From Cellulophaga sp. BC115SP (lineage in GTDB: Bacteria > Bacteroidota > Bacteroidia > Cytophagales > Spirosomataceae), in the NCBI RefSeq assembly GCF_009905545.1, contig NZ_JAAALB010000041.1, positions 1-56,433 on the forward strand: a DNA stretch of 56,433 nt, read 5' to 3'. A program made the position numbers and the translations under genes. This document shows, piece after piece, positions 1 through 8,097 of this stretch. The first letter of the stretch is position 1; each line of letters opens with the position of its first letter. Under the pieces are notes generated by a model, which was given only the letters and a program-made list of their open reading frames with translations, ran no database searches and had not been told where the DNA came from.

Positions 1-136
1 GGAGCTTGGTAACTACAAAACTCTTGCTTCCCTTTCTTTTTACCTAATTTGTCCCATTTTTTAGTAGGGTAGAGTAGAATGAAACCTCTTTAGATACAAA
101 GCATGTATCTCTATGAGTAAAAATCATATTAAAAAC

Positions 137-826
137 TTACTCAAACACTGCCACCGCACGTACAGGCGACCCCGTTCCTCCTCTAATTTTGAGGGGCAAA
201 GCAATAAACCGAAATCGTCCACGTCCGATTAATTGATGAAGATTAATCATGTTTTCATAATGTGTAAAACCCATTTTACCACAGATATAATGTACCTCCT
301 TATTGCTGATTTTGGGTATTCCAGGCGATAGTGTTTCTACACCAAAAGCTGATATTTGCTTCTCCCCTAACCATTGTGTTGCCTCTGCTGTCAATCCCGG
401 TCCTTTGTTCCAATTTTCTGTCGCAAAATGTTTTCGATAATGATTGGTATATAGTAAAACTGTGTCCCCTTTTTTGATTTCCAAACCAGCATTCTCACAA
501 GCTTTTTGTAAATCTTCTGAAGTAATGAATTCTTGTAAACCTTTATCACTCAAATCAAGGCAAATACCTTCTGTGTAAAACATAGATAAAGGCATTGTGT
601 CTATAGACTGCCCCACAAACTCCTTACCCATGTGATTGAGCGCATCTACGTGCGTTCCCGTATGCTCGCTTAGTTCCAATTTATATATACTTGGCGTTTG
701 GATTTCATCATCTGTCAGTCCCTCCCATTGCTCATGTGTGGCATGAATTTCCATTTTTACAGGTGGTAAACTATGAAAAACCGACATTCCATCAAATATT
801 TCTTGGCTCAAATCTATAATTTCCAT
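137..826 (-). CDS. Cyclase family protein (kynurenine formamidase-like metal hydrolase)
   Basis: A 229-residue protein of the cyclase/kynurenine formamidase-like family (PF04199). The family's metal-site motif is visible as HTGTHVDALNH near residue 55, and a late conserved segment, FGVETLSPG, is present near residue 160. There is no signal peptide, so it should be cytoplasmic. Family members hydrolyse amides or lactones; the substrate cannot be told from sequence. Its start codon overlaps the stop of the upstream FAD-linked oxidase gene (TAATG), so the two are almost certainly co-transcribed and translationally coupled. The pairing suggests steps in one small catabolic route, which is inference. 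Confidence 0.85.
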   Translation of the reverse strand: MEIIDLSQEIFDGMSVFHSLPPVKMEIHATHEQWEGLTDDEIQTPSIYKLELSEHTGTHVDALNHMGKEFVGQSIDTMPLSMFYTEGICLDLSDKGLQEFITSEDLQKACENAGLEIKKGDTVLLYTNHYRKHFATENWNKGPGLTAEATQWLGEKQISAFGVETLSPGIPKISNKEVHYICGKMGFTHYENMINLHQLIGRGRFRFIALPLKIRGGTGSPVRAVAVFE

Positions 827-2211
827 TATTCAAGTATTTTTCCTATGTTCAAAATCCCTTTCGGGTCCAAGGCTGTTTTCAAGGTTTTCATTAAAGTTAT
901 TTCCTCTTGACTACGACTCAGATGCAACCACATTTTTTTCTCTAACCCAACGCCATGTTCTGCCGTAATTGAGCCTCCAATAGCGGTAAGAGGTGTCAAA
1001 ACAATTTCTTCAACTTGGTGCCGCGTATCTGCATGATTTTCGTTGGTGCTTACAAAAAGGTGTAAATTGCCATCTCCCATGTGTCCAAAAGCATAACAGG
1101 AAACTTGCTCAAATCTGTTCTGAAGTTTGCCTTTTATTTCTTCAACATAGGATTCCATGGTATTGATAGGCAAACTTACGTCAAATAAAAAGACAGGATG
1201 ATGAACTTGAAAAATAAGCTCTACCTGCTCTCGTATTCCCCAAAACCAGTCAAGTTCTTGCTGTGACTTTGCCAAGGCTGCATCAGTAATAATCTCTCTT
1301 TCAAAGCAGCTTTCTAATAATCCTTCAAAAAGTGCTGAGTCCGCCTCCTGATTTTGCCCCAATGCTTCTATTAACACATAAAAAGGGGCATTTTGTGGTA
1401 ATGGAGGTGAATATGGCGATGGCGCCGAAGTCATTAATTGGTAATAATCTTGCCAAATAATCTCGTAAGTGGTCAGCAAACTAGCAAGAATCTTTTTTGC
1501 TTCATGTAAAAATTGAACAGCATCCTGAAAACTTGCCAAACATACTAAGGCTGTATTACGGGATTGAGGTGCATCTTCCATTCTTAAAACGGCTTTAGTA
1601 ATAATTCCTAGAGTTCCTTCAGAACCAATAAAGAGTTGTTTGAGGTCATATCCTGCATTATTTTTCATCATTTTATTCATAGATGAAATGGTAGTTCCAT
1701 CTGCCAAAACAACTTCTAATCCCAGCACCAGTTGACGCATAACACCATAACGCAAAGCCTGAAGTCCCCCAGCGTTGGTTGCGATATTTCCGCCAATCAT
1801 ACAGCTACCTTTTGCCCCCAAATCCAAGGGAAACAGGAAGCCTTGATCTGCGACTTTTTGTTGTAAATCTTGCAAAATAACCCCCGCCTGCACTGTTACA
1901 GTTTTGTTTGTGACATCTATTTCTTCGATTTTGTTCAGTCGTTCCAGCGTAATGGCAATTTCATCACCTGAAACCTTTGCTCCTCCAGCAACGCCTGTCA
2001 ATCCTCCATGTGGAACTACAGGCTGTGCGTACGCATGGCAAATACGCATGATTTCAGCAAGTTCTTCGGTACTTTTAGGACGAGCCAACGCTTTGCAGTG
2101 AAGTGCTGCCCCTGCCATCCAAACACTAGCAGGACGATGAGCCGCTTCATGTTGGGAAAGAATACACTCCATACCAAAAGATTCTTGGAGTTTTTCTACT
2201 ATATCATTCAT
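826..2211 (-). CDS. FAD-linked oxidase, GlcD / D-lactate dehydrogenase type
   Basis: A 461-residue flavoprotein with an N-terminal PCMH-type FAD-binding domain (about 35-215, with the pyrophosphate-binding stretch PHGGLTGVAGGA) and a C-terminal FAD-oxidase domain (about 215-460, with GHMGDGNLHLF and TAEHGVGLEKK). These are signatures of the GlcD/LDHD/D-2-hydroxyglutarate dehydrogenase family, which oxidises 2-hydroxyacids. Length is normal for the family and no partner iron-sulfur subunit lies nearby. It is the first gene of a two-gene operon whose second member is the cyclase-family hydrolase. The exact 2-hydroxyacid substrate is unknown. Confidence 0.88.
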   Translation of the reverse strand: MNDIVEKLQESFGMECILSQHEAAHRPASVWMAGAALHCKALARPKSTEELAEIMRICHAYAQPVVPHGGLTGVAGGAKVSGDEIAITLERLNKIEEIDVTNKTVTVQAGVILQDLQQKVADQGFLFPLDLGAKGSCMIGGNIATNAGGLQALRYGVMRQLVLGLEVVLADGTTISSMNKMMKNNAGYDLKQLFIGSEGTLGIITKAVLRMEDAPQSRNTALVCLASFQDAVQFLHEAKKILASLLTTYEIIWQDYYQLMTSAPSPYSPPLPQNAPFYVLIEALGQNQEADSALFEGLLESCFEREIITDAALAKSQQELDWFWGIREQVELIFQVHHPVFLFDVSLPINTMESYVEEIKGKLQNRFEQVSCYAFGHMGDGNLHLFVSTNENHADTRHQVEEIVLTPLTAIGGSITAEHGVGLEKKMWLHLSRSQEEITLMKTLKTALDPKGILNIGKILE

Positions 2212-2526
2212 TTATATGCTTGTGTTTTATGGATACGGAAATGTTGTGTTGCGCTAAATATGGACAATCGAAAAGAAATGTACTGTATTTATTGTCTTTT
2301 CAAAATCTTAAAGAGCATGAAGATTCAAGGACTTTCTTCAAATTTATAACTTCTCCGTTAATGGTTATTCTAAGTAAAGATATTTTCGTCTTTCATTCGA
2401 ATTAAATATTTTTTATAGCAACGAATTATTCCTATTTTTGCCTTGAGTCAGAAAAGAGGAAAGCGTAGGCGTTTTCTTTGCCTATTGTAGGCATAACGCT
2501 TCTTCATTCATTCACTCAATAGCACA
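2212..2526. other. Intergenic region between divergent units
   Basis: 315 bases between the minus-strand FAD oxidase start and the plus-strand DUF4290 start. Short plus-strand frames here are not convincing genes. The only feature I can support is a Bacteroidota-type promoter near 2433. The stretch 2460-2500 contains an imperfect inverted repeat around GCCTATTGTAGGC in the probable 5' leader of the DUF4290-murA unit. Confidence 0.5.
2433..2440 (+). promoter_or_regulatory. Probable Bacteroidota -7 box for DUF4290-murA
   Basis: TATTTTTG matches the TAnnTTTG consensus and lies about 87 bases before the DUF4290 start codon, giving a leader that could form a short hairpin. No clear -33 element was seen. 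Position and consensus are seen; activity is inferred. Confidence 0.45.
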
Positions 2527-3264
2527 ATGAAAGAATACGGCACAAACGTCCAGAAATTAGTTGATTATATATTATCGGTTCAAGACAAAGAAAAGCGTAC
2601 TAAATACGCCTATTTGCTTGTCGAACTGATGCGTCAAGTACATCCGAATATGCGTGATAATCAGGACTATTCCAACAAACTTTGGGATGACTTGTATATT
2701 ATGTCAAATTTCAAATTGGATGTCGACAGCCCGTTTCCTCCTCCGTCGCCAGATGCAGTGGGTAAACTTCCAAAACACGTTCCTTACAATGTTAATGAGT
2801 TGCGTTTTCGCTACTATGGTCGCAACGTTGAGTTGTTGATTAAACGTGCTATCGCAGAAAGTAATGAAGAAGAAAAGCGTATTTTGGTGGCGCACATCGC
2901 TCGATTAATGAAAACTTTTTACCAAAATTGGAACAAAGAAGTAGTCGATGATGAAGTTATTTGGGGGCATTTGTTAGAAATGTCAAATAACGTACTTGCG
3001 CCTGTAGTAGAAGGTATCTCTGGAAAATCTGCTTTAGGTAACTTGCGTAATGCTCGTCCTGCCACCAGCAACAATAATTCGAATAACGGTCGCAATAACA
3101 ACAATAATAATAACAACAATCGTAATTTCGGAAGTCGTAATAACAATCATCAAAACGAAAGAAACGATCGTAACGACCGCAATAACAATAATCGTAATTC
3201 GAACGGTCCACGTAACAACGACAATAGAAACAATCACAATAATCGTAACAACGGAAAACGATAG
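2527..3264 (+). CDS. DUF4290 protein with Asn/Arg-rich tail
   Basis: A 245-residue protein whose first ~165 residues match the Bacteroidota-specific DUF4290 family as I recognise it. That part is an all-helical domain opening with EYGTNVQKLVDYIL and containing the conserved stretches YAYLLVELMRQVHPN and FPPPSPDA. Residues ~175-245 are low-complexity, dominated by Asn, Arg and Asp (runs of N, repeated RN and DN), so basic and probably disordered; it could bind RNA or DNA. It is followed 84 bases later by murA on the same strand, an arrangement that suggests co-transcription. The molecular function is not known. Confidence 0.85.
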   Translation: MKEYGTNVQKLVDYILSVQDKEKRTKYAYLLVELMRQVHPNMRDNQDYSNKLWDDLYIMSNFKLDVDSPFPPPSPDAVGKLPKHVPYNVNELRFRYYGRNVELLIKRAIAESNEEEKRILVAHIARLMKTFYQNWNKEVVDDEVIWGHLLEMSNNVLAPVVEGISGKSALGNLRNARPATSNNNSNNGRNNNNNNNNNRNFGSRNNNHQNERNDRNDRNNNNRNSNGPRNNDNRNNHNNRNNGKR

Positions 3265-3348
3265 TGCTGTTGGCCTCAAACACAATTCAACAAAACAATA
3301 AACCATTCGGCTTAGCGGGCACATTATCCCTTAATTATAAAATAGTAT

Positions 3349-4656
3349 ATGGCATCATTTAAAGTAACAGGCGGTCGCCACCTCAAAGGCGAGATTATCC
3401 CTCAGGGAGCCAAAAACGAAGCTTTACAAATTTTGTGTGCGGTGGTTTTGACAAAAGAACCAGTTACCATTCACAACATTCCAAACATTCGTGACGTAAA
3501 TCAATTGATTGAGTTATTGGGCGATATGGGTGTTCGTTGCACACGTTTGAGTGATTCTTCTATCAAGTTTGATGCCGCAGAAGTAAACCTTGATTATCTA
3601 AATTCAGAAACATATAAGCGTAAAGCAGCAGCTTTGAGAGGCTCAGTAATGTTATTGGGACCCACTTTGGCTCGCTTTAAAAAAGGTAGAATTCCTTCTC
3701 CAGGTGGTGACAAAATCGGTCGTCGTCGTTTGGATACTCACTTTCATGGTTTCATGAAATTGGGTGCAAAATTCAATTATAGTCAAGAAGATGGTGGTAT
3801 TTATGAAGTAGATGCTTCGCATTTGCAAGGCGTCTATATGTTGCTTGACGAAGCGTCGGTAACAGGTACAGCCAACATCGTAATGGCTGCTGTATTGGCA
3901 GAAGGTACAACAACTATTTACAACGCTGCTTGCGAGCCTTATTTGCAACAATTGTGTAAAATGTTGAACCGCATGGGAGCCAAAATCTCGGGGGTAGGTT
4001 CAAACCTTTTGACAATTGAAGGTGTATCAGAATTGCATGGAACAGAGCATACTATGCTTCCAGATATGATTGAAATCGGTTCATTCATTGGATTGGCAGC
4101 CATGACTCAGTCAGAAATTACCATCAAAAACTGTTCAATCCCTGATTTAGGAATTATGCCACAGGTATTCCAAAAATTAGGTATCAAATTGGAATTCAGA
4201 GGAGATGATATTTTTGTACCAGCACAAGACCACTATGAATTAGAAACATTCATCGATGGTTCAATGCTAACCGTTTCTGACCACCCTTGGCCAGGCTTTA
4301 CTCCAGACTTGTTGAGTATTGTTTTAGTAACAGCGATTCAGGCAAAAGGAACGGTATTGATTCACCAAAAAATGTTTGAAAGCCGTTTATTCTTTGTTGA
4401 TAAATTGATTGAAATGGGCGCTCAAATCATTCTTTGTGACCCACACCGTGCTACCGTTGTTGGTTTGAACCGTCAACAACAATTGCGTGGAATCCGCATG
4501 ACATCACCAGATATTCGTGCAGGGGTTTCGTTGTTGATTGCAGCACTTTCAGCTAAAGGAACATCGATTATCGAAAATATTGAGCAGATTGACCGTGGTT
4601 ATCAAAATATTGATACACGTCTTAATGCAATTGGCGCCGAGATTGTTCGTTTATAG
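3349..4656 (+). CDS. murA: UDP-N-acetylglucosamine 1-carboxyvinyltransferase MurA
   Basis: A 435-residue enolpyruvyl transferase catalysing the first committed step of peptidoglycan synthesis in the cytoplasm (PEP plus UDP-GlcNAc). The UDP-GlcNAc/PEP-binding KN pair is at residues 22-23 (GAKNEALQ). The catalytic loop reads PGGDKIGRRRLDTHF, so the residue aligned with E. coli Cys115 is Asp121. Cys-to-Asp at this position is a known cause of intrinsic fosfomycin resistance in other lineages. Length is normal. It follows DUF4290 by 84 bases and is closed by a strong hairpin terminator. Confidence 0.97.
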   Translation: MASFKVTGGRHLKGEIIPQGAKNEALQILCAVVLTKEPVTIHNIPNIRDVNQLIELLGDMGVRCTRLSDSSIKFDAAEVNLDYLNSETYKRKAAALRGSVMLLGPTLARFKKGRIPSPGGDKIGRRRLDTHFHGFMKLGAKFNYSQEDGGIYEVDASHLQGVYMLLDEASVTGTANIVMAAVLAEGTTTIYNAACEPYLQQLCKMLNRMGAKISGVGSNLLTIEGVSELHGTEHTMLPDMIEIGSFIGLAAMTQSEITIKNCSIPDLGIMPQVFQKLGIKLEFRGDDIFVPAQDHYELETFIDGSMLTVSDHPWPGFTPDLLSIVLVTAIQAKGTVLIHQKMFESRLFFVDKLIEMGAQIILCDPHRATVVGLNRQQQLRGIRMTSPDIRAGVSLLIAALSAKGTSIIENIEQIDRGYQNIDTRLNAIGAEIVRL

Positions 4657-4680
4657 AATAGTACAAAGGCCCAGTGTTAA

Positions 4681-4719
4681 AACACTTCAGCGATTCATGG
4701 TGCTGAAGTGTTTTTTTTG
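4681..4719 (+). terminator. Rho-independent terminator after murA
   Basis: AACACTTCAG and CTGAAGTGTT form a 10-bp stem around a 12-base loop, followed directly by a T tract, 25 bases after the murA stop. Confidence 0.85.
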
Positions 4720-4826
4720 TTTCTAATCTAAAGTTCTCAGAATTATTAATTGATTTCATCTCTACTTGCGCCCTTCCTTTAAATCTAAATTGCTATCTTT
4801 AGGTATTACTGTAACTCCCCACATAC

Positions 4827-5786
4827 ATGAATATCAAACAAAAAACACTGCTTTATCTCATTGGCATTCCTGTTGCGTATGCACTTGCACTAAGATTGCT
4901 CTACAAAATACCTCGTCTTGAAGGAATTTTTTCGTTAATGTCTATCAGTTTTTTGTTTTTTGTTCCCTTTATCGTGGGGACATTGACTACCTATTTAGCC
5001 TCAGAAAATTTCACAAATACCAAGTTAAAAGCAGCCTTTCTTCCTTGGATACCAATATTGATTTTCTTCTTTGTTACATTTTTATTTGCCATTGAGGGCT
5101 GGCCTTGCCTGCTGATGATAGCCCCAATTTTTTTAATCGCAGCATCAATTGGAGGGCGATATGGAGTAAATTTGAAAAAAAGAGATAAGAATAATCGTCT
5201 ACAACTATCAGCTTTGACAGTCCTTCCCTTTCTTATATCTCCAGTCGAGCAAATGATTGGCGCACATACCTCTGAATACAAAGCATATACCTATATCGAC
5301 ATCAAAGCGCCAGCAGCGAAGATTTGGAGTAATGTAACCAGAGTTAGAGAAATTTCAGAAAAAGAAGACCAAGGTTATCTTACGCATTTGCTCAATTTTC
5401 CTCGTCCTGTAAAAGCTGAGCTCAATTATGAAGGTGTTGGAGCATATCGTGCTGCCATATTTACCAATGGACTCGTTTTCCACGAAACTGTAACAGAATA
5501 TATTCCTCTCAAGAAAATGTCATTTACCATCAAAGCACTTCCTCACGAAATTCCACTTACCACAATGGATGAACATTTGGTTGTAGGTGGCAAATATTTT
5601 GATGTACTCAATGGCACTTACGAACTCGAAAAGCTAGGTGATAATTCTTACCGACTTCACTTATTCAGTAATTTCAAACTGACCACTACCTTTAATTTCT
5701 ATGCAAGTTGGTGGACAAAAAACATCATGAAAGACATTCAAAATAATATTCTTCAGATTGAAAAACAACGATCTGAGTCTATGTGA
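4827..5786 (+). CDS. Membrane-anchored SRPBCC-like protein
   Basis: A 319-residue protein. The first ~125 residues contain about four hydrophobic segments (roughly 8-28, 34-60, 70-90, 92-112), so this half is an integral membrane domain. The rest (from about 150, YIDIKAPAAKIWSNV) has the beginning and pattern of an SRPBCC/START-like ligand-binding fold (polyketide cyclase/dehydrase family). A degenerate -7 box (TATCTTTA) lies near 4794. It stands alone, ending 4 bases before the convergent AraC gene. Ligand and role are unknown. Confidence 0.75.
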   Translation: MNIKQKTLLYLIGIPVAYALALRLLYKIPRLEGIFSLMSISFLFFVPFIVGTLTTYLASENFTNTKLKAAFLPWIPILIFFFVTFLFAIEGWPCLLMIAPIFLIAASIGGRYGVNLKKRDKNNRLQLSALTVLPFLISPVEQMIGAHTSEYKAYTYIDIKAPAAKIWSNVTRVREISEKEDQGYLTHLLNFPRPVKAELNYEGVGAYRAAIFTNGLVFHETVTEYIPLKKMSFTIKALPHEIPLTTMDEHLVVGGKYFDVLNGTYELEKLGDNSYRLHLFSNFKLTTTFNFYASWWTKNIMKDIQNNILQIEKQRSESM

Positions 5787-5790
5787 ATAC

Positions 5791-6762
5791 CTACTTTATG
5801 CTGTTCTGACTAAATCTCTTGGGCTTTACTCCTATTTGTTCTTCAAAGACTTGTGAAAAATGACTCAAATTGGTAAAGCCCAAAAGATAACCAACTTCCG
5901 AAACGCTTATATTGCCCTGTTGCAAGAGATTGGCAGCACTTTGGATTCTAAATTTTTGATAATAGCTATAAATGCTATCTCCAAAAATCTGCTTAAAAAT
6001 TCGCTTGAGTTTCGATTCGCTCATAGTCGCTTTTTTTGCCAAATCAGCAACTAAAGGTGGTTTACTAAGGTCTGCTAACATTTGGTTTCTTATTTCATAA
6101 ATTTTCTGTACATCTTGTGTATTCAAAGAATGAAAAGCACTTTTATTCTCACGTTTAAGGAGCTCCGAAAGTGTCAAACAGACTAATTCTTCGGCTTTTA
6201 GTTTTAGAAAAAACGGCTCTAAAATCTTCGGCACAGCTGCCTCCACAATCTCCTGAGCAACCTCTTGAAGTCGAGGAGAAATCAATTCTTCAAAAATACT
6301 TGGTTGCGATTTTTCCAGTAATTGCGATAAAAAAGTATTTTCAGTAATATCTCCAATTAAGGTCTGGAGATACGCCAAATCTATGCTTATCACAATAGCA
6401 GAAATTTTGACACTACTCGGAAAAAACATCTCATAGTCCATACCTCCCGTAGCAATTTGTACCGAAGGTAGCTGATTTAACGCGCCCTCTCTTTGGGTAT
6501 TTTTCGTAAGAATATGATGAAATGAAAAGGCGACATTTCGAATCGATTTGTCGGTAACTTTTCTCCTGATAAACAAATCTTCCTTTAGTTCATAATCACG
6601 CACCATCATCTTGATAGAGGTATTCAAATTGTAACCTTTGACAAAACCATTGCCCAAATGGCTCGGAATAACGATTTGTCCATCCACAATATTTGTCCCC
6701 AATATATCTGCAAAAGAGGAAAGTAACCCTGTTCCATCTTTTGATTCAAACTCTATTATCAT
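5791..6762 (-). CDS. AraC family transcriptional regulator
   Basis: A 323-residue regulator with a C-terminal AraC double helix-turn-helix domain (about 225-320, including MSESKLKRIFKQIFGDSIY and EVGYLLGFTNLSHFSQVF). The N-terminal ~200 residues are a divergent sensing domain with no recognisable cupin motif. It is transcribed divergently from the TetX-like flavin monooxygenase with 91 bases between the two start codons, so it very likely controls that gene and itself. Confidence 0.9.
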   Translation of the reverse strand: MIIEFESKDGTGLLSSFADILGTNIVDGQIVIPSHLGNGFVKGYNLNTSIKMMVRDYELKEDLFIRRKVTDKSIRNVAFSFHHILTKNTQREGALNQLPSVQIATGGMDYEMFFPSSVKISAIVISIDLAYLQTLIGDITENTFLSQLLEKSQPSIFEELISPRLQEVAQEIVEAAVPKILEPFFLKLKAEELVCLTLSELLKRENKSAFHSLNTQDVQKIYEIRNQMLADLSKPPLVADLAKKATMSESKLKRIFKQIFGDSIYSYYQKFRIQSAANLLQQGNISVSEVGYLLGFTNLSHFSQVFEEQIGVKPKRFSQNSIK

Positions 6763-6821
6763 TTGACCTGATTTAGCTATTTATTAAACATTTTAGGATA
6801 TTTTATCGTAAAATGAACATA

Positions 6822-6829
6822 TACTTTTG
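6822..6829 (+). promoter_or_regulatory. Probable -7 box of the TetX-like gene
   Basis: TACTTTTG fits TAnnTTTG. It overlaps the upstream in-frame TTG at 6827, which argues that this TTG is not the start and that the ATG at 6854 is used. Confidence 0.5.
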
Positions 6830-6853
6830 CAAAGTAAACAAATTAATAAAGCA

Positions 6854-8044
6854 ATGAATCATTTATTAGAACATAAAAAAGTTGCCATTATCGGCGGAGG
6901 ACCTGGTGGATTAACCTTAGCAAACCTTTTGCAACAAAAGGGAATTGCTGTTAAGGTTTATGAACGCGATGCCAATCAATATACTCGTCAACAGGGTGCA
7001 ACGCTGGATTTGCATCACGAATCAGGATTGAAGGCTTTGAGTAGAGCAGGATTGCTAGAAGAATTCAAAAAACATTACAGAATTGGGGCAGATAAACTGT
7101 GTATTACAAACGCACAGGCAACGCCTCTTTGGGACGACCATCAGGATGAGGTTATTGCAGATTTTGGCAATGAAGATTTCAGACCCGAAATTGATAGAGG
7201 TCCCCTGAGAGATATACTGATCAAGGCTCTTTTGCCTGAAACAATTATTTGGAATTCGCATTTCGAAAAACTTCAACCTTTAGAAAATGGTTGGGAGATA
7301 TTTTTCAAAAATGGTAATTCAGCATACACCGACTTGGTGATTGGAGTTGATGGAGCTAATTCTAAAATTAGACCATATTTATCAAATATTTCGCCAATTT
7401 ATTCGGGAATAACTATTGTTGAAGGTAATATATACCATGCGGCTCAAAATACACCAACGCTATGGAAAATGACCAATGGTGGAAAAATATTCGCAATGGG
7501 TTCAGAAAAATCACTTATTCTCAGTACGAAAGGAGATGGCGCTTTGTCATTTTACACGGGTACTAAAGAGTCAGAAAATTGGCTTCAAACCTGTGCCATT
7601 GATTTTACGAATAAAGATTCTGTGAAAAAATGGTTTATGGAAAGCTATGCTGATTGGAGCGACATTTGGCTAGAGATTTTTGATACCGATGAGTCCTATT
7701 TTGTACCTCGTCCTATGTATCATTTTCCTCTGAATCAATCTTGGGAAACTCAATCCAATCTGACAATCATTGGCGATGCTGCGCACAGAATGCCTCCATA
7801 CGCGGGTGAGGGCGTTAATATGGCGATGCAGGATGCCTTGGAATTAGCTGAAGCATTAACAGAAAGTAACTTTTCGAGCATTCAAGATGCTTTACAGGCA
7901 TTCGAAAAACAAATGTTGGAAAGAACTTCAGTAGTTACACAAGACACACTCATCAACACAGACTTGATTCACTCCGAAAATGGATTAGCAGAAATGTTAG
8001 CATTTTTTAAAGTTGAAAATAAGGATGAAGCTGAAATTGTGTAA
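6854..8044 (+). CDS. FAD-dependent monooxygenase, TetX-like
   Basis: A 396-residue class A flavin monooxygenase from the chosen ATG; an upstream in-frame TTG at 6827 lies inside the likely promoter. The FAD GxGxxG motif is VAIIGGGPGGLTLANLL, followed by VYERD, TLDLH, PEIDRGPLRDIL and the late GDAAHRMPPYAGEGVN. The order and wording are close to TetX tetracycline destructases of Bacteroidota. From memory of TetX, the tetracycline-contacting Gln, Arg and His in the substrate domain appear replaced here (VEGNIY, NGGKIF, GALSFY), so the substrate may be another aromatic compound. It is probably controlled by the divergent AraC regulator. Confidence 0.85.
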   Translation: MNHLLEHKKVAIIGGGPGGLTLANLLQQKGIAVKVYERDANQYTRQQGATLDLHHESGLKALSRAGLLEEFKKHYRIGADKLCITNAQATPLWDDHQDEVIADFGNEDFRPEIDRGPLRDILIKALLPETIIWNSHFEKLQPLENGWEIFFKNGNSAYTDLVIGVDGANSKIRPYLSNISPIYSGITIVEGNIYHAAQNTPTLWKMTNGGKIFAMGSEKSLILSTKGDGALSFYTGTKESENWLQTCAIDFTNKDSVKKWFMESYADWSDIWLEIFDTDESYFVPRPMYHFPLNQSWETQSNLTIIGDAAHRMPPYAGEGVNMAMQDALELAEALTESNFSSIQDALQAFEKQMLERTSVVTQDTLINTDLIHSENGLAEMLAFFKVENKDEAEIV

Positions 8045-8052
8045 AATAAAAT

Positions 8053-8080
8053 GCGTACTGATTTGTACAAATCAGTACGC
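8053..8080. repeat. Perfect 28-nt palindrome between convergent genes
   Basis: A perfect dyad centred on TTTGTACAAA, with outer arms GCGTACTGA and TCAGTACGC. It lies 8 bases after the TetX-like stop and 17 bases before the end of the converging kinase gene. It lacks a T tract, so it could be a weak bidirectional terminator or a protein-binding site. Confidence 0.6.
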
Positions 8081-8097
8081 AAAGCTTCTCCAATTTT

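Noticed and set aside
2919-3324. Several overlapping frames opposite and beside the Asn/Arg-rich tail of DUF4290
   Set aside because: They arise from the low-complexity AAC/CGT repeats and have no family pattern or ribosome-binding sites.
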